From Bacteroidota bacterium (GTDB lineage Bacteria; Bacteroidota; Bacteroidia; Chitinophagales; Chitinophagaceae), in assembly GCA_018266775.1 (NCBI GenBank), contig JAFDZS010000015.1:306434-370433 (forward strand): a stretch of 64,000 bases of DNA. Direction: 5' to 3'. Positions 50,791 to 58,502 of the stretch are shown here, in pieces; within the stretch, counting starts at the first letter, position 1; the number at the start of each line of letters is the position of its first letter. The translations under genes were made by a program, and so were the position numbers. The notes beneath the pieces are model-generated. The model saw only the letters and a program-made list of their open reading frames with translations. It was not told where the DNA came from and did no database searches.

Positions 50791-51786
50791 ATGGAACAGA
50801 AAGGAGTGTATTACGGCGATTACCTGCAATTGGAAAAAATTACCGGCGCACAGGCACCGGAAAGTTTTAAGGAAGGAAAAACACCCGCACATGATGAAAT
50901 GCTTTTCATCATCATTCACCAGGCGTATGAATTATGGTTTAAACAAATCTTGTTTGAAGTGGAATCGGTGATTGACATTATGGCGCAACCCACACTCAAT
51001 GACAATTCGCCGGAAATGCAAACAGTGGTGCACCGCCTGAACAGGGTAGTAACCATTTTGAAAGTTTTGGTGCAGCAGATCGACATCATGGAAACCATGA
51101 CGCCGATGGATTTTCTTGATTTCAGGGATATGCTGCGGCCGGCATCCGGTTTCCAGAGTTACCAATTCAAAATACTGGAAGCAAAACTGGGTTTAAAATT
51201 TCAACACCGGTATGGACAGGATTATTATACTTCTCAATTAAAAGAAAAAGATATTGCCATAATTAAAGCCGCCGAAAATGGCCGCTCAGTTTTAGAACTC
51301 ATTACTGCCTGGCTGGAAAGAATGCCTTTTATTACAGACAATTTCTGGAACCATTACCAGGGTGTGTATGTAAACAGTCTTGCTGATGCCGAAAAAAATA
51401 ATGCCACATTTTTTAATAGTGTATTTGCTGAAGCCGTACCTGCTGATGCGAACCGTTCATTAACACCAAAAGCCTGCCGTGCCGCTTTATTCATTATGTT
51501 ATACCGCGGCTACCCGATGCTGGAATTACCTTTTCAGTTACTGAATGTGTTGCTGGAAATAGATAATCAATTAGGCAACTGGCGCAACCGCCACATGAAT
51601 ATGGTAAGGCGGATGATCGGTACCCGTATTGGTACGGGCGGCAGTACCGGCGCCGGTTATTTAAAAGCCGCTATGGATACCCATTATATTTTTAAAGAAC
51701 TGGCGCAACTGAATAGTTTCTTAATTGAAAGAAACAAATTGCCTTCATTGCCGCAGGAACTGGTGATAAAATTGGGATATGTGTAG
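50791..51786 (+). CDS. kynA: tryptophan 2,3-dioxygenase
   Basis: TDO opens the indole ring of tryptophan to N-formylkynurenine. The 331-residue protein contains FIIIHQAYELWFKQILFE with His43 that contacts substrate, and RNRHMNMVRRMIGTRIGTGG with the haem-ligand His around residue 270. The ATG at 50791 (MEQKGVYYGDY) is taken, as family proteins start near the YYGDYL motif; earlier in-frame starts exist. The stop TAG is formed by the GTAG of the following REP. Downstream kynurenine enzymes are not in the window. Confidence 0.93.
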   Translation: MEQKGVYYGDYLQLEKITGAQAPESFKEGKTPAHDEMLFIIIHQAYELWFKQILFEVESVIDIMAQPTLNDNSPEMQTVVHRLNRVVTILKVLVQQIDIMETMTPMDFLDFRDMLRPASGFQSYQFKILEAKLGLKFQHRYGQDYYTSQLKEKDIAIIKAAENGRSVLELITAWLERMPFITDNFWNHYQGVYVNSLADAEKNNATFFNSVFAEAVPADANRSLTPKACRAALFIMLYRGYPMLELPFQLLNVLLEIDNQLGNWRNRHMNMVRRMIGTRIGTGGSTGAGYLKAAMDTHYIFKELAQLNSFLIERNKLPSLPQELVIKLGYV

Positions 51787-51907
51787 GAACACGCCGCAGG
51801 CGTGTTCAAAAGAAATAAATCCGTTCGGATTTATTTCTTTCCTGTCAATGTAAAATACAAACACCATAGGTGTTTGTATTTTGAACACGCCGCAGGCGTG
51901 TTCCTAC
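51783..51907. repeat. REP/BIME unit 1, four hairpins
   Basis: GTAG (51783-51786) precedes the palindrome GAACACGCC-GCA-GGCGTGTTC (51787-51807). Next come a 15-bp stem (51809-51823/51826-51840), a 14-bp stem (51852-51865/51869-51882), and an inverted palindrome (51883-51903) followed by CTAC (51904-51907). The outer parts are inverted copies of each other. This is the arrangement of REP sequences in BIMEs, with the GTAG guide motif of RAYT transposases. Confidence 0.9.
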
Positions 51908-52449
51908 AAGTCATCTTCCTTCCAGTTCAGCACATTATTTTCTATATAATTCCTGATGTTTTGATATTCATCTGCGTTCCTGATAACACGGTCATAGAAT
52001 CTTTCCTGCCAGGCAAATGCCGCATGGCCATTTTGGTTGCACCATTTCTTAATGTGCACTTTGAAATGATTGATGAACGAACTGACAGAACCGCTGGAGA
52101 GCGGGGCGAGACCGTTTGGAAATGAATATCCTTTTTCATTTCTGTTAGTCAATTGGACAATAAGGTGGATATGGTTGGGCAGGATTGCCCATGAAATAAT
52201 AGCTGCAATAGTGTTGCTTGCTGAGATAAAATGCGGGTGCTGCAAATAGGGGTTTTCTGAATGATCGCCGGGACAAAATTGCAATATATTTTCGCTAACA
52301 AAATGACCAACCGGTGAATAAAGCATGACCCCATTTTCAATTGCTCCAAAATGATGGGTACGGTTTTTTGTGACGATAGTAATATAATACAATCCATCCT
52401 GTGCATAATCATAATTCCATAACCGGTATTGCTTGTGTTTCTTGTACAT
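51904..52449 (-). CDS. REP-associated tyrosine transposase (RAYT)
   Basis: The 181-residue protein is an IS200-like Y1 transposase: HUH motif in AILPNHIHLIVQL, and a catalytic Tyr in RNYIENNVLNW near the C-terminus. The start MYKKHKQYRLWNYDYAQDG (ATG at 52449) matches RAYT N-termini. RAYTs act on REP palindromes and move or maintain them. It is flanked by two REP units (51783-51907 and 52500-52633), which supply its stop codon. The catalytic motifs are intact. Confidence 0.9.
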   Translation of the reverse strand: MYKKHKQYRLWNYDYAQDGLYYITIVTKNRTHHFGAIENGVMLYSPVGHFVSENILQFCPGDHSENPYLQHPHFISASNTIAAIISWAILPNHIHLIVQLTNRNEKGYSFPNGLAPLSSGSVSSFINHFKVHIKKWCNQNGHAAFAWQERFYDRVIRNADEYQNIRNYIENNVLNWKEDDL

Positions 52450-52499
52450 CGGGATATTTCGAATATACAAAGATGTTATAATGGTGTTTGGGGTTGCAT

Positions 52500-52633
52500 G
52501 TGGGAACACGCCTTTGGTGTGTTCAAAGAAGAATGCCAACCTTTGGTTGGCATTCTTCTTTCTTTAATCTGAATAAAAATTAAACACCTGGGGTGCTTGA
52601 TTTTTATTGAACATGCCACAGGCGTGTTCCTAC
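52500..52633. repeat. REP/BIME unit 2, four hairpins
   Basis: GTGG (52500-52503, a variant of GTAG) precedes GAACACGCC-TTT-GGTGTGTTC (52504-52524). Next come a perfect 17-bp stem (52525-52541/52545-52561), an imperfect 14-bp stem (52575-52588/52592-52605), and the inverted palindrome GAACATGCC-ACA-GGCGTGTTC with CTAC at 52630-52633. The order of hairpins equals unit 1, but the middle hairpin sequences differ. Confidence 0.88.
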
Positions 52634-53757
52634 ACCAATTCTTTTAATTTCTGGATTACCGCATCCACTTCAGCTTTTGTATTTTGTTTGCTGAAACTGA
52701 AACGCACCGTTACCTGGTTGGGATTGTTATTGATGGCCCGTATCACATGACTGCCCTGGTCGGCACCACTGGTGCAGGCGCTGCCGCCGCTGGCACAAAT
52801 ATTATTGATATCAAGGTTGAATAAAATCATTTCTGATTTTTCAGTTTTGGGAAAACTAACACTCAATACTGTATATAAACTTCTTCCTAACGGATCGCCG
52901 TTGAAACCCACACCGGGAATATTTTTTTTCAGTTCGTCCATCATGTAGTATTTCAATGTGCCAATGTGTGCACTGTCTTCTTCATAATTACCGGTAGCCA
53001 TTTCCAAAGCTTTGGCAAAACCTACTATGCCATATAAATTTTCTGTGCCGGCACGCATATTACGTTCCTGGCTGCCGCCGTGTACAAATGGTTTGATGCG
53101 CACATTCTCATTAATATACAAAATGCCCACACCTTTTGGCCCATGAAATTTATGCGAGGCGCCTGTAATAAAATGTACCGGTGTATTTCTTAAATCAAAT
53201 GGAAAATGACCTACCGTTTGCACGGTGTCGCTATGGAAAATGGCGTTGTATAATTTACATAAGTTGCCCACTTCATGCAGGTCCAGCATATTACCAATTT
53301 CATTATTGGCATGCATTAATGACACCAGCGTTTTTTCTTCGCTGGCAGCGAGCAGGCGTTCCAGGTCGTCAACATCTACATGGCCATTGGGCAACAGTTT
53401 TACATAACTCACTTTAGCTGCATCCAGGTTGTCAATATGTTCAACCGTATGCGAAACCGCATGGTGTTCAACAGGAGAAGTAATGATATGCCTGCAACCT
53501 AAATCTCTTACAGCAGCAGTAATAGCCGTATTACTGCTTTCGGTACCACCGCTGGTAAAGAAAATTTCTGCGGGGTGTGCATTAAGGATCTTGGCTACTG
53601 TTTTACGGGCCGCTTCAATGGCCATCCTGGTTTCTCTTCCATAAGAATAGATAGAAGAGGGGTTGCCAAATTTTTCTGTCAGGTATGGCATCATGGTTTC
53701 CAAAACCTGTGCATCCAGTGGTGTAGTGGCAGCATTATCGAAATAAATACGGTTCAT
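52630..53757 (-). CDS. cysteine desulfurase (IscS/NifS group)
   Basis: The 375-residue enzyme removes sulfur from cysteine for iron-sulfur clusters and thiolation. Landmarks are IYFDNAATTPLDAQVLETMM at the start, PLP Lys203 in SHKFHGPKG, and catalytic Cys328 in ASGGSACTSGA. It ends in KLKELV with the stop TAG inside REP unit 2. No iscU or sufE gene is adjacent. Which of the several desulfurase groups it belongs to is not settled here. Confidence 0.92.
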   Translation of the reverse strand: MNRIYFDNAATTPLDAQVLETMMPYLTEKFGNPSSIYSYGRETRMAIEAARKTVAKILNAHPAEIFFTSGGTESSNTAITAAVRDLGCRHIITSPVEHHAVSHTVEHIDNLDAAKVSYVKLLPNGHVDVDDLERLLAASEEKTLVSLMHANNEIGNMLDLHEVGNLCKLYNAIFHSDTVQTVGHFPFDLRNTPVHFITGASHKFHGPKGVGILYINENVRIKPFVHGGSQERNMRAGTENLYGIVGFAKALEMATGNYEEDSAHIGTLKYYMMDELKKNIPGVGFNGDPLGRSLYTVLSVSFPKTEKSEMILFNLDINNICASGGSACTSGADQGSHVIRAINNNPNQVTVRFSFSKQNTKAEVDAVIQKLKELV

Positions 53758-53862
53758 GGTTTTTTTGTGAGAGAAACTCTATGTTTTAGTTGTTTAGTTT
53801 GTTTTAAAACAGTATAGCTGCACTTTTGGACAGAAGAGATTAACTGGCCATCTTTATCTTTC

Positions 53863-53929
53863 GTCCCCATGGGACTTTCGGCAAGCCTTGAACAATTATT
53901 TTCTACCAGCCTTTTGTCCCCTCTGGGAC
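53863..53929. repeat. GTCCC/GGGAC hairpin pair
   Basis: Two short palindromes, GTCCCCATGGGAC (53863-53875) and GTCCC-CTCT-GGGAC (53916-53929), lie 40 bases apart in the gap between the desulfurase and glmM. On the minus strand they are followed by GAAAG and AAAAGG. Such GTCCC hairpin pairs appear familiar from Bacteroidota intergenic repeats (memory, not checked). Confidence 0.55.
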
Positions 53930-53947
53930 ATATAAGCATCCAAGCTC

Positions 53948-53982
53948 TTCTAATTCACTATTCACCATTGACCATTCACCTC
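53948..53982 (-). repeat. C-poor simple repeat after stop codon
   Basis: In the minus-strand sense it reads GTGAATGGTCAATGGTGAAT immediately after the glmM stop, sharing the phrase GGTCAATGGTGAA with the array at 40602. Confidence 0.6.
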
Positions 53983-53984
53983 AC

Positions 53985-55364
53985 TTACATCATCTGCCCG
54001 ATATCCTGCATTAAACGCCTGGCAATATTATCCGCCGTGGTTTCAAAATTACTTTCTGCATAAATACGCACAATGGGTTCTGTATTGCTGGTACGCAGGT
54101 GTACCCAGTCGGTATCAAATTCAATTTTCAAACCATCTTCCGTATTAATGGGCTGGTTTTTATATTTCTGTTTGATCTTCTCAAAAATTTCCTTCACATC
54201 AATACCATTCTGCAATGCAATCTTATTCTTGCTCATAAAATAATCAGGATAAGTATTGCGCAGTTGCTTAATGCTTTTTTTACTGTTGGCCAGGTGTGTG
54301 AGGAAAAGCGCAATGCCAATTAATGCATCACGGCCATAATGCAGATCGGGAACAATGATACCTCCATTACCTTCGCCACCAATAACTGCATTTACTGCTT
54401 TCATTTTATTTACCACGTTCACTTCACCAACGGCGCTGGGATAATATTCACCGCCATGCTTTACCGTAACATCTTTCAATGCCCTTGTAGATGACATATT
54501 ACTTACCGTATTGCCTTTTCTTTTGCTCAGTACATAATCTGCTACGGCAACCAGTGTGTATTCTTCGCCAAACATGCTGCCATCTTCACATACAAAACAT
54601 AAACGGTCCACATCCGGATCGATGGCAATGCCTAAATGCGCATTTTGTTTGATCACTTCTGCGCTCAGCCCGGTAAGATGTTCGGGCAACGGTTCGGGAT
54701 TGTGCGCAAATTTTCCATTTACTTCTTCATTAATAACGGTAATATCTTTTATACCCAATGCTTTCAGCAAAGCCGGTACGGCAGTGGCGCCGGTACTGTT
54801 TACAGCATCCACCACAATTTTAAATTTGGCTTTTTTAATAGCGGCTGCATCAACCAATTCATAATTCAGAATGGCATCAATATGCTGTTGCAGTGCCGTT
54901 TCGTTTGTGGTTACTGTACCCAGTTTATCCACCCCGGCGAAATTGAAATCTTCAGCCGCAGCAATATCCAATATTAATTTGCCTTCATCACCGCTGATGA
55001 ATTCACCTTTATGGTTCAGCAGTTTTAATGCATTCCATTCTTTGGGGTTATGGCTTGCGGTGAGGATGATGCCACCTGCCGCTTTTTCAAATTGTACAGC
55101 CATTTCAACAGTAGGCGTTGTGCTCAGCCCAAGGTCAACCACCTCTAAACCCAAACCCACCAGGGTATTACTTACCAGGCTGCTTACCATGCTGCCGCTG
55201 ATACGCCCGTCGCGGCCAATTACCACTTTGTTGTTATTGCCTTGCTGCATTAGCCAGGTGCCATAGGCGGCGGCAAATTTTACCACATCAACTGGTGTAA
55301 GGTTTTCATTTGTTTTCCCGCCAATCGTTCCTCTTATCCCGGAAATACTTTTTATCAATGACAT
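53985..55364 (-). CDS. glmM: phosphoglucosamine mutase (GlmM-like)
   Basis: The 459-residue phosphohexomutase has the active-site phosphoserine Ser104 in TASHNPKEWNALK, the metal-binding loop AIDPDVDRLCF, and a C-terminal phosphate-binding region (LRTSNTEPIVRIYAES). Bacteroidota members of this shape convert glucosamine-6-P to glucosamine-1-P for peptidoglycan and LPS. The ATG at 55364 (MSLIKSISGIRG) is the family start. A -7 box lies at 55388. Confidence 0.88.
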   Translation of the reverse strand: MSLIKSISGIRGTIGGKTNENLTPVDVVKFAAAYGTWLMQQGNNNKVVIGRDGRISGSMVSSLVSNTLVGLGLEVVDLGLSTTPTVEMAVQFEKAAGGIILTASHNPKEWNALKLLNHKGEFISGDEGKLILDIAAAEDFNFAGVDKLGTVTTNETALQQHIDAILNYELVDAAAIKKAKFKIVVDAVNSTGATAVPALLKALGIKDITVINEEVNGKFAHNPEPLPEHLTGLSAEVIKQNAHLGIAIDPDVDRLCFVCEDGSMFGEEYTLVAVADYVLSKRKGNTVSNMSSTRALKDVTVKHGGEYYPSAVGEVNVVNKMKAVNAVIGGEGNGGIIVPDLHYGRDALIGIALFLTHLANSKKSIKQLRNTYPDYFMSKNKIALQNGIDVKEIFEKIKQKYKNQPINTEDGLKIEFDTDWVHLRTSNTEPIVRIYAESNFETTADNIARRLMQDIGQMM

Positions 55365-55387
55365 TCGCTTCAATGTTTTAGGGAGGG

Positions 55388-55395
55388 CAAAGATA
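55388..55395 (-). promoter_or_regulatory. TAnnTTTG -7 box for glmM
   Basis: The minus strand reads TATCTTTG, matching the Bacteroidota -7 consensus, 23 bases upstream of the glmM ATG. No -33 box is clear. Confidence 0.5.
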
Positions 55396-55531
55396 CAAAA
55401 CTGCCGCATGACAGCATATTTTCAGTTTAGGACAATAATTTTTTGCCCTGATGCCTTAGTTTGGACAAAGGATTATGTTTTGCTACTTTAAAGTTCAAAC
55501 ATTATTCAGGTAACTTTTTCTTACAATCGTT

Positions 55532-55539
55532 TACCTTTG
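55532..55539 (+). promoter_or_regulatory. TAnnTTTG -7 box at methyltransferase start
   Basis: TACCTTTG matches the Bacteroidota -7 consensus and ends four bases before the ATG at 55544, so predicted initiation would be almost at the start codon (a leaderless transcript). Confidence 0.45.
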
Positions 55540-55543
55540 TGCC

Positions 55544-56281
55544 ATGCAGTCACCGTGGTTTAAAAACTGGTTCAATTCACCCTATTATCATCAGCTGTAT
55601 TTTAACAGGGATGAAAAAGAAGCTGCTGCATTTATTGATCAACTGATTGTTGACCTGGAACCCGCCCCAGGCAGCACGATGCTGGATGTTGCCTGCGGTA
55701 AAGGCCGCCACTCCATTCATTTATCTGAAAAAGGGTTTGATGTTACGGGTATTGATTTAAGTGAAGACAGCATAAAGGAAGCACTGCACCATGAAAACGA
55801 ACACCTGCATTTTTACCGGCACGATATGCGGTTACCTTTCCGGATCAATTATTTTGATTACGCTTTTAATTTCTTTACCAGCTTTGGTTACTTCCGTACC
55901 CGCCGCGAACATGATAATGCCATACGCACCATTGCACAGGCCCTGCATACCGGGGGCTGTTTTGTAATGGATTACCTGAATGTTCACTATGCTGAAGATC
56001 ATTTGGTGCACCAGTCTGAAAAAGAAATTGATGGTGTCAATTTTTTAATCACCAAATGGTTTGATGAAACACACTTCTATAAAAAAATTATTGTAGAAGA
56101 TGAAGCGCACGGAGAACCTATCGTGTTTACGGAAAAGGTAGCCAAGTTTTCTCTGGGCGACTTTACTGAAATGTTTGCGTACCAGGGTTTACAGATACAG
56201 GAAGTGTTTGGCGACTACAGTTTTTCCAACTATGATGTGCGTAAAACGCCACGGTTGATTATGATTGCGAGGAAAAAGTGA
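55544..56281 (+). CDS. class I SAM-dependent methyltransferase
   Basis: The 245-residue protein has SAM motif I MLDVACGKGRHSIHLSEKGF (about 47-66), GIDLSEDSIKEAL (motif II acid), and NYFDYAFNFFTSFGYFRTRR (post motif). It resembles the Methyltransf_25/11 group. The N-terminus WFKNWFNSPYYHQLYFNRDE is typical of Bacteroidota relatives. Substrate unknown. A C-poor repeat follows its stop. Confidence 0.83.
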   Translation: MQSPWFKNWFNSPYYHQLYFNRDEKEAAAFIDQLIVDLEPAPGSTMLDVACGKGRHSIHLSEKGFDVTGIDLSEDSIKEALHHENEHLHFYRHDMRLPFRINYFDYAFNFFTSFGYFRTRREHDNAIRTIAQALHTGGCFVMDYLNVHYAEDHLVHQSEKEIDGVNFLITKWFDETHFYKKIIVEDEAHGEPIVFTEKVAKFSLGDFTEMFAYQGLQIQEVFGDYSFSNYDVRKTPRLIMIARKK

Positions 56282-56345
56282 GGGGGCGGAGGTTGAAGGT
56301 GGAAAGTTGATGGTTGAAAGTTGATGGTTAATTGGTGGGCTGTTT
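56282..56345 (+). repeat. C-poor simple repeat after stop codon
   Basis: Right after the stop codon the sequence reads units such as GGTTGAAGGTGGAAAGTTGA and GATGGTTGAAAGTTGATG; the phrase GATGGTTGAAAGTTG is shared with the array at 1498-1532. Confidence 0.65.
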
Positions 56346-56374
56346 ATTTTTCAGTATATGTTCGTTATTCTAAT

Positions 56375-56419
56375 CTATTGACCATTGCCATTCACCATTG
56401 ACAGTTGCCCATCGCCCAT
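56375..56419 (-). repeat. C-poor simple repeat after stop codon
   Basis: In the minus-strand sense it reads GTGAATGGGCGATGGGCAAC and TCAATGGTGAATGGCAATGG, directly after the LtaS-like gene that ends at 56420. With the array at 56282 it forms an inverted pair in the gap between convergent genes. Confidence 0.6.
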
Positions 56420-58399
56420 TCACTTCTTTTTATTATTCAGCAGCATCCACTTACTGGTTTCAAAAATAGCGGATGTGAGTTCAGACAATTGCTTTTTAAT
56501 AGAATCTGTTTGATAGGGCGTTAATGCCGGCAGGTTGTCTTTAACGGGTACCAGTTCTTCCTGTGTAATATTGATGTTCTTGATAAAATAATAATCATCG
56601 GTGATCACACCAATATTTCCCTCATCGTGATGAATAATAAATGCTGCGTGTAAAATATCCTGCTGGTTGATCACGTCTCTGCCTAAAGTAGTATTGGTAT
56701 AAGGTTGATGAATCATGCCTGCCAGTGTAGGTAATACATCAATTTGTGAAACGGTGTAATGATAGGTGGCCGGTGGTAATAATGATGGTGCATAATACAG
56801 CAGCGGCACATGTTCATCGCTCAGGCGTTGGGAGTTCCAGGCTTTGGGATATACTGCGCTGGATTCGCCTTCCACACCATGATCGCCAATGAAAACAAAA
56901 ATAGTATTGTTGAAATAAGGTTGTTGCCGGGCGGCCTCAATAAATTTTTTAAAACAGAAATCGGTATAGCAAAAGGCCTGGTATTCTTCAAAAGATTCAA
57001 AGCCGTTTTTATTCAGTGTTTCTTTATCCGGTTTATCGCAGGTAAATTCTTTTTCGTCTGGCGGTATCATAAACGGCCGGTGATTATGTGCCGTTTGGAT
57101 CATGGCAAAAAATGGTTTGTTTTGATCCTTCAGTACGTTATTGGCTTCTGCAAACAGGTCTTTATCACTGATGCCCCAAACATTAATATCGGGTGAATGA
57201 TAACGTCCCTTTTCATAAATGTCAATACCATCCACATTGCTCATTAAACCGCGGAAATTATTGAACTGGCTTCTTCCCCCGATAAAATAATATTTATTAT
57301 ACCCTTCAAAATTATTGATGATGGTTTGCTGGTTCACCGCTTCTGCATTTTGCGTGGAGAACTTGGCCAGTTGCACATCAGGAATTCCGGTGATGGTGGC
57401 AAAAATTCCTCTTGCTGTACCAAAAGTTGGGGTAAAACAATGATCGAAAAAAATACCGTTCTTACACATTTCATTGAAGTATGGCGTACTGTTCAGTTTA
57501 TTACCACTCATGCTGCTTTTATACATGCTGAAACTTTCGCACAGCACCAGTACTACATTAGGTTTACTTTCCAGGCCGCGGCTGTTGGGCAATACCGTTC
57601 TTTCATAGGTATGTTTGCCGCTTGTGCTTTCATCTAATTGCAGGTAAGAGGCAATGGTGCTGTAATGCGTAAATGCACCGCTGGTATTAAAATCGGGCTT
57701 GCGTTGTTTTAATGAAGTAATGAAATTTTGAAAAGGGTTGAGGGCAAGGTAACTTTTAAAATTATCGTTCAGCTTATAGGCATCTCCACGGGTTAATGGT
57801 TTCAATTGCAGAAAACCATATACGAACCAAAACATGAGCAGTAAAGCCAGCAGGTACCAACGGCGTTTATATTCAAACTTATGCCAGTAATTATTGGCAT
57901 CTACTGAACCGTGAATGCGGTTGAACAGTTTGGCAGCCAGGAATACGGCAACCGCCAAAGCAAAGAGTATCCATAATATGGGATAAGACTCCCACAACAT
58001 ACCAAACATTTCATGCGGATCATCTTTAAAATTCAGTGCACTGGCAGCAATGCGGGTATGGTTATAACTGAAGTTGCCATAATCTGCCCCGTAAAAAAAC
58101 ATAATTACAAGTGTAATCACCGCCAGGTAATACGTCCAGATTTTTTTATTTCTTTCTGAATGAAACGGAGAAAAGCGTTTGAAGATTGACAGTACAATAA
58201 TAGGAGACAATACAATGGCAATCCACCTGAGGTCGTACTTTAAGCCCAGCCAGAATGAGGGCAGCAATTCAAATACACCAATCGTTTCGGGCTTATAAAA
58301 AATTACCGTGCCAATACGGAATGCAGTAAACATGCACAGGTAGATGATAAACAATTTTATCATCCACTGAATGGTTTTAGAAATTTTCCATTTTCTCAT
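56420..58399 (-). CDS. LtaS-like sulfatase-fold membrane protein 2
   Basis: The 659-residue protein has about five N-terminal transmembrane helices (residues 1-215) and an extracytoplasmic sulfatase domain. Metal-binding CESF is in VVLVLCESFSMYKSSM, the likely nucleophile Thr in FGTARGIFATITGIPD, and FIGDHGVEGES later. LtaS/EptA/OpgB-type enzymes transfer phospho-groups to envelope glycans. Because lipoteichoic acid is absent in Gram-negatives, phosphoglycerol or phosphoethanolamine transfer to surface glycans is more likely. A -7-like TATATTCG lies at 58432-58439. Paralogous to the gene at 58503. Confidence 0.85.
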   Translation of the reverse strand: MRKWKISKTIQWMIKLFIIYLCMFTAFRIGTVIFYKPETIGVFELLPSFWLGLKYDLRWIAIVLSPIIVLSIFKRFSPFHSERNKKIWTYYLAVITLVIMFFYGADYGNFSYNHTRIAASALNFKDDPHEMFGMLWESYPILWILFALAVAVFLAAKLFNRIHGSVDANNYWHKFEYKRRWYLLALLLMFWFVYGFLQLKPLTRGDAYKLNDNFKSYLALNPFQNFITSLKQRKPDFNTSGAFTHYSTIASYLQLDESTSGKHTYERTVLPNSRGLESKPNVVLVLCESFSMYKSSMSGNKLNSTPYFNEMCKNGIFFDHCFTPTFGTARGIFATITGIPDVQLAKFSTQNAEAVNQQTIINNFEGYNKYYFIGGRSQFNNFRGLMSNVDGIDIYEKGRYHSPDINVWGISDKDLFAEANNVLKDQNKPFFAMIQTAHNHRPFMIPPDEKEFTCDKPDKETLNKNGFESFEEYQAFCYTDFCFKKFIEAARQQPYFNNTIFVFIGDHGVEGESSAVYPKAWNSQRLSDEHVPLLYYAPSLLPPATYHYTVSQIDVLPTLAGMIHQPYTNTTLGRDVINQQDILHAAFIIHHDEGNIGVITDDYYFIKNINITQEELVPVKDNLPALTPYQTDSIKKQLSELTSAIFETSKWMLLNNKKK

Positions 58400-58452
58400 G
58401 CTGGCCTGCGTGATTCGGATTTAAACGAGTGCGAATATAGGCAATAAAGGCG

Positions 58453-58500
58453 GCGATTAATGCGTGAGGGCGGTTTTGAACCGCCAGACGCATTAATCGC
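58453..58500. repeat. 48-base hairpin between LtaS-like genes
   Basis: Outer arms GCGATTAATGCGT (58453-58465) and ACGCATTAATCGC (58488-58500) and inner arms GGCGGTT/AACCGCC with a TTG loop form one long hairpin with a 3/2-base internal bulge. It lies directly downstream of the stop at 58503. Confidence 0.65.
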
Positions 58501-58502
58501 AT

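Noticed and set aside
53181..53417. small plus-strand frames inside the cysteine desulfurase
   Set aside because: They are antisense frames of a well-conserved gene with PLP and Cys motifs.
54556..55266. several plus-strand frames opposite glmM
   Set aside because: They are shadows; the phosphoserine and metal loops place the gene on the minus strand.
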